From NCBI GenBank assembly GCA_028281865.1, contig JANQJB010000077.1, forward strand, positions 1-47,916: a stretch of DNA of 47,916 bases, written 5' to 3'. The first letter of the stretch is position 1; the number at the start of each line of letters is the position of its first letter. Below, piece after piece: positions 25,720-35,579 of the stretch. The translations under genes and the position numbers were made by a program. Origin of the DNA: Marinagarivorans sp. (GTDB lineage Bacteria > Pseudomonadota > Gammaproteobacteria > Pseudomonadales > Cellvibrionaceae). Under the pieces are notes generated by a model. It was not told where the DNA came from. It searched no databases and was given only the letters and a program-made list of their open reading frames with translations.

Positions 25720-28191
25720 TTAGGATTCGTGTAAAGCTTTGGACGGTGATATTTTTGACGATTGCCACGCAGGCAATATCATCGCTACGAATGCTGCTGC
25801 AACGACTAGAATGATCGCAAATACATAAGGGTGTAAACCTAACGCGATGTTAGATTCTTCTATCGCATTTTTAAGGATGTTGATGACAAAGTGACCTGCG
25901 GACAAGCCTATCGCTAAGCCACCAATAACTTGCATCCAGCTCTTTTTCATAATATTTAAAATTAAATTGATCGGCTTTGCTCCGAGTGCAAGGCGAATGG
26001 CATTGTCGCGTCGCTGCGACTGAGAGTAGTAAGTCATTACAGCGTACAAACCGGCAAAAGCTTTAAATAGCGAGACGGCTCCCATTGTGGCAAATAAAAT
26101 AATTAATAAATTGAGCAGAGCGTATTCTTCTCTGATCCTTTCGTCGAGCGGAATAATATCCGTAGGTGCGACAAGCGGAGCATATTTGTGTAAGGCCTTG
26201 CGTAAAGGTTTGGCCCATTGACTTGGGTCACCCTCTCCTCGCACCAGCATATACACAAAACGGAATGAACGTTGTTCGTAGGGCACAAAAATTTGTGCGT
26301 GGTCTTTAATATCTTCGTGAGGTAACGGAGCTTGACGAGTTTCTTCGATGACACCAATAATCCGGTAAACAGGTTTGTCGCGAAAAGCATAGTAAGCACC
26401 ACCAAATTCGGATTCTTGTATCTGAATAAATTTATCGATTGGGTCCTTGCCATTCATATAAGCATCGACAAAGTATTTGTTTACAACGCAGACGGGTTCT
26501 GACGTTTTTTTATCATTTTCGTTAAAAAAGCGGCCGCGCAATGTCGAGAGGCCAAAAACCTGATTAAAACTGGGAGTGACAGCACTAAAATAGACGTTGG
26601 GATAAGAGTCGTTACCATATTCTTCGCCTACAAACGCAAATTCTTGTAATAGTCCTCGATCAGTGACGCCATCGTCGACGCTGTAAGCAACAGAGTGGAT
26701 TCCCGGTAGGGCTACCAGTTCCTGTTCTACATTTTTCATAAATTGCCAGACTTGCGCATCGTCTGTAAACCCGGCTGCTCGGTTCATCGGAATAAAAGTT
26801 GATAATACTTCGCTCGTATCCTGAGGGAAGGGCCTTGAAATATATTGATTTTGGATATTCATCATTGCGGCACATACCATTAACAAAACGCTGGACAGTG
26901 CAATTTGAACGCCGACTAAAGTTGCAGATACTCGGCCAACGTAGGTCCCAGAGACCGAGCGTGTCCCGTCTTTAAGCATGTCTAGTACGCCGATTCTTGA
27001 GGCGCGTAGCGCGGGGATTAAACTCGATATTAATGCTGTAAAGATCGTTAGCCCAAACACAAAAATGACAATATTTGTGTCGACCCGCATGTGCCACCAA
27101 TAAGGCGTGCCGCTTGTTTGTTGAAAAGCGGGCCAGATAAGCTTGGATGCCCATAGAGAAAATAGAAAACCTAGGCTAGCACTAACGGTTGATAATATAA
27201 ATCCGTCGACTAGAACCAGCGAAATAATCTTTTGTCGGCTAGCACCAAGTGCATTGCGAATTGCAAGTTCTCCGCTGCGTTTAATCGTGCGCGATAAGAT
27301 CATATTCGATACGTTGACGGCCGCGACAAATACGACAAGGATTGAGCAAAATAACAATCCGTATAAAATTTTTCTCATTGAATCGCCCAAAAAGCCTTCG
27401 CTAAAACTTCGTAGTTCTACGCGTAACAGCTGTTTATTGGTGTCGGGAAATTCTTTTGCGAGCTGCGCGGCGATGTTGGCAAGTTCCGTTTCAGCTGCTT
27501 TCTTGTCTACGCCCTTTTCTAAAACCCCTATTGATCTGAGTTTCCAAACCGCTTTACGCGTTTTGCCGGGTGGTGGAGCGAAAGAATCTGCGATCCAAAA
27601 CTCCGCTTGATAGGGAAATAAAAAACCCTCTGGCATCACGCCAATGATTAGGAGTCGCCGACCGCTTAAAACAATTTCCTTTCCGATCACCTCTTGGTCA
27701 CCAGCATATAATTCTTGCCATACACGATAGGATATGACCATGCGATTGTTATTTTCCGCAGAGACGTCTTCCTCAATAAATGTTCGACCGAGAAAGGGCG
27801 TAGCTCCGATTACGTCGAAAAAGTTAAAGGTTGTGCGGATGCCCTGGTAATTATCGGTATAGGTTTCGCTATTGGGTACGCTTAACGAACGCTCGTAATG
27901 AAATGCGTAACCCGCGATGTTTTCAAAACTTTTATTGCGTTGCCTAAAGGCTTCTAGGTCGGCAGCACGAATATTGCGATTGTTCATGATATCGTTGCGC
28001 ACCCACTGCAATGAGACAAGACGATCGCGCGTAGCGCTGTCGACACTGCTCCACAATATACCGTTTACTAAAGTAAACATTGAAAGTGAAATTCCAACAC
28101 CTAGGGAGAGTACCAGTAACGAGAGTAGGGTTGTTCCAGGAGTTTTAAAAAATAATTGATAGGAAAATCTTATATCGCCAGTCGAAATCAT
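25720..28191 (-). CDS. ADOP-type ABC permease (duplicated FtsX/MacB-like)
   Basis: An 823-residue protein with eight predicted membrane helices in two FtsX-like groups and two large periplasmic MacB_PCD domains. The N-terminus (LLSLLVLSLGVGISLSMFTLVNGILW) and NVSNMILSRTIKRSGELAIRNALGASRQKI, with its repeat SQSQRRDNAIRLALGAKPINL near the C-terminus, are the hallmarks of the 'acidobacterial duplicated orphan permease' family. No ATPase gene is next to it, as the 'orphan' name implies. MacB-like permeases move substrates by coupling ATP hydrolysis in the cytoplasm to periplasmic changes; the cargo here is unknown. It is convergent with the M16 gene. No ribosome site is obvious at ATG 28191. Confidence 0.92.
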   Translation of the reverse strand: MISTGDIRFSYQLFFKTPGTTLLSLLVLSLGVGISLSMFTLVNGILWSSVDSATRDRLVSLQWVRNDIMNNRNIRAADLEAFRQRNKSFENIAGYAFHYERSLSVPNSETYTDNYQGIRTTFNFFDVIGATPFLGRTFIEEDVSAENNNRMVISYRVWQELYAGDQEVIGKEIVLSGRRLLIIGVMPEGFLFPYQAEFWIADSFAPPPGKTRKAVWKLRSIGVLEKGVDKKAAETELANIAAQLAKEFPDTNKQLLRVELRSFSEGFLGDSMRKILYGLLFCSILVVFVAAVNVSNMILSRTIKRSGELAIRNALGASRQKIISLVLVDGFILSTVSASLGFLFSLWASKLIWPAFQQTSGTPYWWHMRVDTNIVIFVFGLTIFTALISSLIPALRASRIGVLDMLKDGTRSVSGTYVGRVSATLVGVQIALSSVLLMVCAAMMNIQNQYISRPFPQDTSEVLSTFIPMNRAAGFTDDAQVWQFMKNVEQELVALPGIHSVAYSVDDGVTDRGLLQEFAFVGEEYGNDSYPNVYFSAVTPSFNQVFGLSTLRGRFFNENDKKTSEPVCVVNKYFVDAYMNGKDPIDKFIQIQESEFGGAYYAFRDKPVYRIIGVIEETRQAPLPHEDIKDHAQIFVPYEQRSFRFVYMLVRGEGDPSQWAKPLRKALHKYAPLVAPTDIIPLDERIREEYALLNLLIILFATMGAVSLFKAFAGLYAVMTYYSQSQRRDNAIRLALGAKPINLILNIMKKSWMQVIGGLAIGLSAGHFVINILKNAIEESNIALGLHPYVFAIILVVAAAFVAMILPAWQSSKISPSKALHES

Positions 28192-29148
28192 AAGTAGTTT
28201 TAATTTATTTTTGAGACTTACTTTGGTTGGTTAAATGCTTAGGTATGACATCAATAGTGTGATATCAATTTATAGTCGTTTCGTATATCGCCATAGTGTC
28301 TAATTTACGTTTCAACTAGGGAAGGAAAGCGAGTGCACTAAGCGGAAACTTATTTTGCCTGCAAGTCCAATACCAATTTAAGCGTATCCGTGTGCGACTG
28401 TATTTGAAGCGAATTAGGCTTCTGCTTTGCTTGCTTTGATAGCGTTACATCCCAATTTTGGGACCGAGTCATTTCGAAACTGGGATTATCTATCACCTAA
28501 ACTTGAAGTCCGGTCCGTTACGGCGGCCGTTTGAATTCGGGTTATGCAAATATTGGGGGGTAGGTTTAGATCAGTGGCCCGGCATTCTGTTTCTTCAAAG
28601 CTAGCATAAGTGGTATTCCCACGGACGATAAACGGTCGATTATGCTGAATGAACGTTATTTGCTAGACACCAAAACAACGCAGGTAGATCAAGGGTCTCG
28701 TTATTGTAAGACTATATTCTTGCCCCGATGCGAGATTGGTTTATATGATTAGGCATTTAGTATCGTGAAGAAAGTGGTTTACCTGTCGGAATCTCGGGGT
28801 ATTTTGTCTCAGGTTTGAAGTTGTGATCTTCACATATTGGAACGGCTGTTTATACTGGAGCGCAGTAGTTTATGGATAAACTACAAAAATTATTCAAATA
28901 AAAATTCTTATACTTACTATTCAGCCAGACGTATCTTCGAGCAATTTGAAACGTTAGCAGCTAGAGGGTTTTAAAGCTGCAGTATAGAACATATCTCAAA
29001 ATAGTGAGCAATGCGGGAACAAGGCCTCAGATTTATTAGGATTAATTAGAGGTTCCCTAGGTAGATGGGCCATAGGTGTGCGTTTAACATATATGTAAGC
29101 GCGGTGATTTTGAGACAAGTTTTTATTCGTTAATATTAAATCGAAAAT
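28192..29148. other. 957-base intergenic region without a recognised gene
   Basis: The longest gap in the window. All frames are broken by stops. I see a short hairpin at 28865-28884, a dyad TCCCAATTTTGGGA at 28450-28463, and mixed base composition with GC-richer patches near 28500-28560. It could be a decayed gene or insertion, a leader, or contain an RNA gene, but nothing can be named. Confidence 0.5.
28865..28884. other. Short perfect hairpin
   Basis: GTAGTTTA, loop TGGA, TAAACTAC, followed by an A/T-rich tract. It lies 265 bases before the GGDEF-EAL sensor gene. It is too weak to call a terminator with confidence and may be a chance fold. Confidence 0.35.
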
Positions 29149-32100
29149 ATGCAGTCTATTGAGCACAGAATTTTCAACTGCCAAAATAAAAAATCGTGTA
29201 GATACATGCGCTTTGAAAATGGCTTAAGAGCTTTGAATTTTCTCGCAATCGATTTGAGCATAGCGTATTTTTATTCAGCTACTTTCCTGAAAATAAAATA
29301 CTCCCTTTTTAGCTTGTTCCTGAAATTTTTTCTCAGCATAAATTTTTTATTTTTAGTGGTTCCGCAGAGTTGGTCAGTTGACCACAATTTGTCATTTACC
29401 CGTATTAATACCAGCGGGGTAAACTCCTTAAGTTCAATAGTTGCAATAGTACAAGATAAACAAGGTTTTATTTGGTTTGGCGGTAAAAATGGCCTTGCGC
29501 GCTACGATGGATATGAAACATTACTTTTTCGCTATGACCCTGATGATCCCTTCAGTATCGGCAGTAACGATATCAGTGATTTGTTTCTCGATAATCGAGG
29601 CACGTTATGGGTCGCCACCTTATCGGGTGGTGGATTAAATCGCTATGATGCGGAGCAGCAACGGTTTATTCGCTACAAGCATGATCCGGACGACTCCAAT
29701 ACTCTGGGGAGTAACTCTGTCTACGCTATTACCGAAGACCTTGAAGGTCAGCTTTGGCTTGGAACGCACGGTGGAGGCCTAAACAAATTCGACCCTATTG
29801 CAGGAAAGTTTAAGCGAATAGTATCTGATAAAACTCGCAACTCAATCGCTGATAATATCATTCGGGATTTATCATTTGATAGCAACGGAGAGCTATGGCT
29901 GGCCACAGGTGCAAACGGCTTGGATCAATACAACCCACATACCGGTGTATTTAAGCATTATCGGCACCACAGCAAAGACGCCAGCACGATTCACACTAAC
30001 GAATTAAATAAGGTTTTTGTCGATTCTCAAAATCGTGTTTGGATTGGGAGTTTTGAAGACGGTATCAGCGTATTGGATCTTGGTTCGAATAAGATGGAAT
30101 ATTATCGCGCGCTGCCTTCTCAAATGCGTTCTTTGGGTTCCGGTGTAGTTTGGGATATTGCCGAAGATTATCGTGGTAATATTTGGATAGCGACGGGTAA
30201 CGGAGAGCTCAATTTATTTAATGAAACATCGAAAGACTTTTACCGCTTTCGTCATCGCCCGAATGACCTGCATAGCTTGTCAGGTATCGTTACAAGCGTC
30301 TTTTTTGATAATGCCAATGGGATGTGGCTAGGTTCATATTTTTCATCGGTCGATTATACAAACCTTGAATCGAATCAGTTTGCTGCATTGAATCTATCAC
30401 AGGTTAAAGATGCCAACGATTGGCCACGTAATGTGTCAGCTTTGGCTGCCGATCAAGAAGATAATTTGTGGTTAGCGACAGACAAGGGAATTGCACATTA
30501 CGATTTTTCGACACATGACCTCATATATCTTGGAGACGTTATCGGAGATGAAAGCCGTATATTTAATTATTCAGTAAAAGCACTGCATGTCGATGGGAAA
30601 AACAATTTGTGGATGGGCTCTATTGGCGGTGGGCTAGCAGTGTACGACACGAAAGCTAATGTTGTGCGTTATTACAATCGCGACGAACCGCGATTGGCTA
30701 CGAAGATTTGGTCTATACACGAAGATACACATGGAGAGATTTGGATTGGCTCTCAGAATGCCGGATTAGCGCGTCTGAATCCTCAGACAGGTGAGTTTAC
30801 GTTTTACCCCGTGACGCCGACTGGCGGAGAGGGAACTAGCAATCCTTTTGTCTGGGATATAACACATGATCAACAGGGGAATATCTGGGTTGCTACTCAG
30901 GAAGGCCTGGATAAATTGGAGCCGAGTACGGGTAAATTTACTCATTTTAAATCTTGGATTGCTAATCGATCAGGGCTGAGCAGTAATTCCGTGCGCACGA
31001 TAGCGGAGGATCGTGAAGGCAACCTTTGGATCGGTACTGACTCCGGGTTGAATCGCTACGATATTAATTCAGGCGAATTCGAAGTATTTCGTGTTAAGGA
31101 GGGAATGGCTGATGATCATGTTTCTGCCGTTTTACTGGATAAGAATGACGATGTTTGGATGGCGACGCAAAGGGGGCTCTCGCGCTATGATAAAAAAGGC
31201 AAGACGTTCCATCATTTTGACAGTCGTTATGGTGTTGTTGGTAATTCCTTTCCGCGTCAATCTTTTACGATAAACTCCAAAGGGCGACTGTTTTTTGGTA
31301 ATGCTGAGGGTGTTACGTCGGTTGACCCTCTTGCAAGTTTTAAAAACGATTTTACTCCCCCGATTGTGATCACCGATTTTACAATTGATAGCAAGAAGTT
31401 AGAAAATGGTAATAATTCCTCCGTGAGTGAGAATATTGCTTTAACTAATAAGATTATCTTTGACACGAATTATTCTTATTTTTCGATAGAATTTTCTGCA
31501 TTGAGCTTTTATATTCCGAGTGAAAATAGATACGCTTACAAACTCGAAGGATACGATAAAGATTGGCATTACGTAAGCAGCGAAAATCGTCGAGCTGTTT
31601 ACACTAATTTGGATCCGGGGCGTTACGTATTTAATGTGCGAGGCTCTAACAATGATGGTATTTGGAACAATCGGGCGAAGCAGTTAGAAATTATTATTAC
31701 ACCGCCTTGGTGGATGACCTGGTGGGCCAGAAGTTTGGCTGCCGTAATATTTGTTTTTTTGACCTACGCATTTATAGCGTGGCGACTGCGTTTAAATCGC
31801 TATCGGCAGATGTTGTTAAAGCGCATGGTGCATGAAAAAACGCGTGAACTTGCATCGGCAAACGAAGCCATTAAACAGCTGAACTCAGAACTTGAGGAAC
31901 GGGTCGAACGCCGGACTAATGAGCTTTCAGTTGAAATTGAAGAGCGTCGTCATGCGGAAGAAAAACTTTTTCATATGGCTTTTCATGACGCTTTGACTGG
32001 GCTACCCAATCGCTATTGGCTGGTACAAGAGTTAAAAACACGTATTGAAAAACTTAAAAATAGTTCCGGGTTTAAATTCGCGCTAATGTTTCTCGATGGA

Positions 32101-33372
32101 GATCGATTTAAACAAATTAACGACACACATGGACATTTGCTTGGTGATCGATTGTTAGTGGCTGCGGCCAAACGACTCAAACATGCGTTGCCAGAGAATT
32201 TTCAAGTTGTTCGTCTAGGTGGCGATGAATTTACTGTATTGTTAGATCTAGATAACGGCAGTGGAAATCCGCAAAAAACAGCTCAGGTAGTGATTGACGC
32301 CTTTGACGAGCCCTTTTTTTTGGATGAAAACAAAATATTTTTTAAGGTCAGTATCGGTATGGTGATTTGTGAGGAATTTTATTCAAAGCCTGAACAGATA
32401 TTGCGCGACGCCGATATCGCTCTTTACCGTGCAAAGGACAAAGGAAAAGGTGTATTTCAAGTATTTGATAGTAAAATGCGTGAGGAAGCGCTCGAAGTGT
32501 CGGAACTCGAAAACGATTTGCACTCAGCAATTAATAATGACGAGTTTTACTTGGTGTTCCAACCGATTGTAAATCTCAATAGCGGAAAATTAACCGGTTT
32601 TGAAGCATTGTTGCGCTGGGCACATCCGCGCAAAGGTGTAGTCCGGCCCGATCGATTTATTCCCGTGGCAGAAGAGTGTGGGTTAATTTCGAAAGTTGGT
32701 CTTTTAGCATTGGAGAAAGCCTGCCGTCAGCTAGCGAAATGGATAGAAAAATTTGAGCTTGAAAAACCGATGGTAATGTCTGTCAATATGTCTTCATTAC
32801 AAGTGAACCAGCCCGATTTAATTGAACGTATCGATAGTATTATTGATTCTACGGGTATTGATAGCAGCTGGTTAAAACTTGAAATCACCGAATCAGCTCT
32901 GATGGAACAAAATGCCACTGTTAACGCGCTGCTTGAAAATTTTCGTGATCGGGGTATGGAACTGGCCATCGATGATTTTGGTACAGGATATTCGTCACTT
33001 CAATATCTTGATCAGCTTCCGGTGCAAGTGTTAAAAATTGATCGCTCTTTTGTTAGCGGTATCTCAATGGCGCACGGGGATGGAGGTGGAGCAATGGAAA
33101 TTGTAAGAGCTACTATTTCCTTGGCGCACAGTTTACGAATGTATGTGGTGGCCGAGGGAATAGAAAGTGAGGAGCAACTAAGAATACTACTTGCGGCGGG
33201 GTGTGATTTTGGTCAGGGGTTCTGGATTGCCAAGCCTTTGGATGCTGAAAAAGCGACCGCTGTGATTGCCGATGCGCGCGAAAACAACGATGTTTTTGGA
33301 ACAATGCGTTTACGAGAGAGTTTATTTAGGAAAAAATACGGCATTGAACAACGAAGCTTGCGTCGTACCTGA
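29149..33372 (+). CDS. Propeller sensor with GGDEF and EAL domains (cyclic-di-GMP turnover)
   Basis: Up to 1407 residues from ATG 29149; an ATG at 29206 is an alternative, since the export signal is only at about 50-75. A long series of Reg_prop units (about 90-760, with repeated GNLWIGTDSGLNRYD-like segments) forms a periplasmic propeller, then a Y_Y_Y domain (about 790-850), a membrane helix (857-880) and a coiled coil. The GGDEF site is intact (GGDEF 1024-1028, with HDALTGLPNR before it), but the RxxD inhibitory site is replaced by PENF. The EAL domain keeps EALLRW (1152), LEITESAL and DDFGTGYSS, so both synthesis and breakdown of cyclic-di-GMP are possible. It probably senses an external sugar or polymer. 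Confidence 0.94.
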   Translation: MQSIEHRIFNCQNKKSCRYMRFENGLRALNFLAIDLSIAYFYSATFLKIKYSLFSLFLKFFLSINFLFLVVPQSWSVDHNLSFTRINTSGVNSLSSIVAIVQDKQGFIWFGGKNGLARYDGYETLLFRYDPDDPFSIGSNDISDLFLDNRGTLWVATLSGGGLNRYDAEQQRFIRYKHDPDDSNTLGSNSVYAITEDLEGQLWLGTHGGGLNKFDPIAGKFKRIVSDKTRNSIADNIIRDLSFDSNGELWLATGANGLDQYNPHTGVFKHYRHHSKDASTIHTNELNKVFVDSQNRVWIGSFEDGISVLDLGSNKMEYYRALPSQMRSLGSGVVWDIAEDYRGNIWIATGNGELNLFNETSKDFYRFRHRPNDLHSLSGIVTSVFFDNANGMWLGSYFSSVDYTNLESNQFAALNLSQVKDANDWPRNVSALAADQEDNLWLATDKGIAHYDFSTHDLIYLGDVIGDESRIFNYSVKALHVDGKNNLWMGSIGGGLAVYDTKANVVRYYNRDEPRLATKIWSIHEDTHGEIWIGSQNAGLARLNPQTGEFTFYPVTPTGGEGTSNPFVWDITHDQQGNIWVATQEGLDKLEPSTGKFTHFKSWIANRSGLSSNSVRTIAEDREGNLWIGTDSGLNRYDINSGEFEVFRVKEGMADDHVSAVLLDKNDDVWMATQRGLSRYDKKGKTFHHFDSRYGVVGNSFPRQSFTINSKGRLFFGNAEGVTSVDPLASFKNDFTPPIVITDFTIDSKKLENGNNSSVSENIALTNKIIFDTNYSYFSIEFSALSFYIPSENRYAYKLEGYDKDWHYVSSENRRAVYTNLDPGRYVFNVRGSNNDGIWNNRAKQLEIIITPPWWMTWWARSLAAVIFVFLTYAFIAWRLRLNRYRQMLLKRMVHEKTRELASANEAIKQLNSELEERVERRTNELSVEIEERRHAEEKLFHMAFHDALTGLPNRYWLVQELKTRIEKLKNSSGFKFALMFLDGDRFKQINDTHGHLLGDRLLVAAAKRLKHALPENFQVVRLGGDEFTVLLDLDNGSGNPQKTAQVVIDAFDEPFFLDENKIFFKVSIGMVICEEFYSKPEQILRDADIALYRAKDKGKGVFQVFDSKMREEALEVSELENDLHSAINNDEFYLVFQPIVNLNSGKLTGFEALLRWAHPRKGVVRPDRFIPVAEECGLISKVGLLALEKACRQLAKWIEKFELEKPMVMSVNMSSLQVNQPDLIERIDSIIDSTGIDSSWLKLEITESALMEQNATVNALLENFRDRGMELAIDDFGTGYSSLQYLDQLPVQVLKIDRSFVSGISMAHGDGGGAMEIVRATISLAHSLRMYVVAEGIESEEQLRILLAAGCDFGQGFWIAKPLDAEKATAVIADARENNDVFGTMRLRESLFRKKYGIEQRSLRRT

Positions 33373-33499
33373 TCTCTCGCAGCTAATCTCATAATTAAAA
33401 TTTTCGACATCGAATTCATCGTTACTTTTCTCCACTACGTCAGTCAATTTTGCTATATTCCTGCTCGGTTTTTCATTGAAAAGTACTCTGGGATGCGAA

Positions 33500-34450
33500 A
33501 TGAGCGTTGTTCTAGAAATAATCACGCCGGTATTAATATTAACAATGTTGGGCTTTGGGGCTGTCAAGCTCGGCCTTTTCCCCAAGCAGGCGGCTGACGG
33601 CTTAGCGAAGTTTGTCTTCGATTTCGCCGTGCCAATATTGCTAATCCGTACGTTTGCTACAACTGATTTACCCGAGCAATTTCCCTGGCAGTTATTCTTG
33701 AGCTTTTATTTGCCTGCGGCTTTCGTTTATTTTAGCGGTTTCATTGTTGGCCGTTATATATTTAAGCAGGACTATATGGATCAAATTCTTAATGGGTTTT
33801 CTTGGTCATTTGGCAATAATGTACTCATAGGGCTGCCCGTTATTATTCTCACTTTTGGCGAGAAAGGCACCTTACCCTTTTTAATTTTATTATCAATTCA
33901 CGGCTTACTTTATTTCACGTTTTCAAGTATTTTTTTGGAAATTGGGCGTCAATCGGGCTCGGGGTTTTCATTGCGTCAAATGCTAAAAGGTTTGATAACT
34001 AATCCGGTGATTTTTGGAATTTCAGTTGGATGGTTGTTGAATATTTTAAGCATTCCTATTCCAGCTTTTATTGATGTTGTGGCATCGCATATGCAAGCGG
34101 CCGTAACACCCTGCGCTCTTTTTTCACTCGGTGTGGCACTGACCAACTATGGTGTATTTGGCAAAGCTACGGAAACGATTACGACTGTGGTATTTAAAAA
34201 TATACTTTTTCCAGTCTTGGTCTGGGTTGTGTCGGTTTTCGTATTTAAATTACCGATCCTCTGGGCGATGGTGACTACACTGATGGCGGCCCAGCCGACC
34301 GGTATCAATGTGTATTTGTTGGCGTCGCGTTACAAGCACGGGCAATCAGCAGTTGCTTCCAATATTTTTGTGTCTACCAGTTTTGCGCTGTTTTCATTAG
34401 CGTTTTTCTTATATTGGTTTCAAAAGCAAGGATATCTAAATGGGCAATAG
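33500..34450 (+). CDS. AEC family transporter (auxin efflux carrier-like permease)
   Basis: 316 residues from ATG 33500. The frame opens 8 codons earlier with no good start. There are about ten membrane helices in two groups of five. Family landmarks are the N-terminal ILTMLGFGAVKLGLFP, FDFAVPILLIRTFA, the mid-protein NPVIFGISVGWLLNIL and the late MAAQPTGINVYLLASRY. Bacterial members carry organic acids such as malate or malonate, or are uncharacterised. It stands alone, 127 bases after the GGDEF-EAL gene. The substrate cannot be told. Confidence 0.92.
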   Translation: MSVVLEIITPVLILTMLGFGAVKLGLFPKQAADGLAKFVFDFAVPILLIRTFATTDLPEQFPWQLFLSFYLPAAFVYFSGFIVGRYIFKQDYMDQILNGFSWSFGNNVLIGLPVIILTFGEKGTLPFLILLSIHGLLYFTFSSIFLEIGRQSGSGFSLRQMLKGLITNPVIFGISVGWLLNILSIPIPAFIDVVASHMQAAVTPCALFSLGVALTNYGVFGKATETITTVVFKNILFPVLVWVVSVFVFKLPILWAMVTTLMAAQPTGINVYLLASRYKHGQSAVASNIFVSTSFALFSLAFFLYWFQKQGYLNGQ

Positions 34451-34470
34451 CGCCTTGGCGGCGCTATTGC
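34444..34470 (+). terminator. Hairpin overlapping the stop codon of the AEC transporter gene
   Basis: GCAATAGCGCC (34444-34454) and GGCGCTATTGC (34460-34470), 11 bp with a 5-base loop. The left arm includes the TAG stop. There is no T-run, so it may act with Rho or protect the mRNA end rather than terminate alone. Confidence 0.55.
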
Positions 34471-34516
34471 GGGGCGGGTGCTACTAGTTAACTATTATTT
34501 ACTGCTCAAGAGTGGG

Positions 34517-35296
34517 TTATATTCGACGCGCGCGCGCGAGCCCCATCAAACCCAATGCGACTAACCAAAAAGTTGCAGGCGCGGGAACATCAACAGTGTT
34601 ACCAGTGAAAAGAATATTATCAACAAAGATATTTTCGCTGGAAGCATTAGTATCTGAACCAACAACGAGACTAATGCTCGATGCGTCCAGTCCGTGATTC
34701 GCTACCGCTGCGTCAAGGTCGAAATCTACAGAAACCCAATCACCGCCATTGCCTTCAAGTTCACTTTCACCCCATGTGAGTAGATCGATCGATTGGCTAG
34801 TGTCTTCAAGTGAAATAGTAAATGCATCGGTTGATTCAAAGCCTGTGCTGTTTACCCAAACATCTAGCGAGAGTTCGCGTGTATTGAACCCGCTTATGTC
34901 GAGTGCTTCGAAGGTCAAGGCTAACTTTCCATCTGCGTCATTAAACTCAAAGTTGTGCTCCACACCTGCGGCAACCGGGGTTCCATTGGCAGAGACTGAC
35001 GGGGCATTAAATCCGGAGAAACTGTTTACGCCGACAAAATCGCTAGTGTCGCTAGAACTTAAAACGGGGCCCGTACCGAGCGAGCGCGTATCGAACCAGT
35101 ATGTTTGGAAGTCTAGCCCTGGGCCTCCAACATTCATGCTCGCGGCATTAGTGAGGGCACTGCCGTCTGCGAGAGAGTCGAAAGTCTGAGTTGCTGAGCT
35201 ATCTAAAGCGTTAAAGTTTTGTTCGCCGATAATAGCGGCGTTTGCTGCTGTGCCGGCAAATGCCAATACTAGTAGGCCTAGTGTTTGAATTTTCAT
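34517..35296 (-). CDS. PEP-CTERM (VPxPA-type) exported protein
   Basis: A 259-residue protein behind a strong GGGAGGAAACG ribosome site. It has a signal peptide with a likely cut after TAANA. The C-terminus is a textbook sorting tail: VPAPATFWLVALGLMGLARARRI, i.e. a Pro-Ala-Pro motif, one membrane helix and a basic end. Such proteins are cut by an exosortase and released or fixed at the surface, often with exopolysaccharide. The middle (about 20-230) is acidic and rich in Ser, Asn and Asp, with beta strands, and resembles a carbohydrate-binding jelly roll without a motif I can name. No exosortase is visible in the window. Confidence 0.88.
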   Translation of the reverse strand: MKIQTLGLLVLAFAGTAANAAIIGEQNFNALDSSATQTFDSLADGSALTNAASMNVGGPGLDFQTYWFDTRSLGTGPVLSSSDTSDFVGVNSFSGFNAPSVSANGTPVAAGVEHNFEFNDADGKLALTFEALDISGFNTRELSLDVWVNSTGFESTDAFTISLEDTSQSIDLLTWGESELEGNGGDWVSVDFDLDAAVANHGLDASSISLVVGSDTNASSENIFVDNILFTGNTVDVPAPATFWLVALGLMGLARARRI

Positions 35297-35579
35297 CGTT
35301 TCCTCCCACTGGGTTTATTTAAAATTGGGGCGCGGTTTTTTGGTTACTGCCGCGAAAGCAGCGTTCAAAGTATATTTGGCACCATCCTCCACACGCAGGG
35401 TAACCATCGAGTTTGACAAATTCATGGCGGATTTTTGAAAGAATTGCGACGCTGAATGAGTTCGATAAGGCTAATCGATAATTAGCGTGGTAGAACAAAG
35501 GGTTGTTCGCAGGCGTGCGCGTATAGTGGTATACCGAGGTTTTATGCGCGGTATGAGGTAGGCTCTTATGAGCTACGTT
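35297..35579. other. Intergenic region between two minus-strand genes
   Basis: 283 bases. It should hold the PEP-CTERM gene promoter. The dyad GTATAGTGGTATAC near 35521 is the only structure noticed. No gene seen. Confidence 0.35.
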
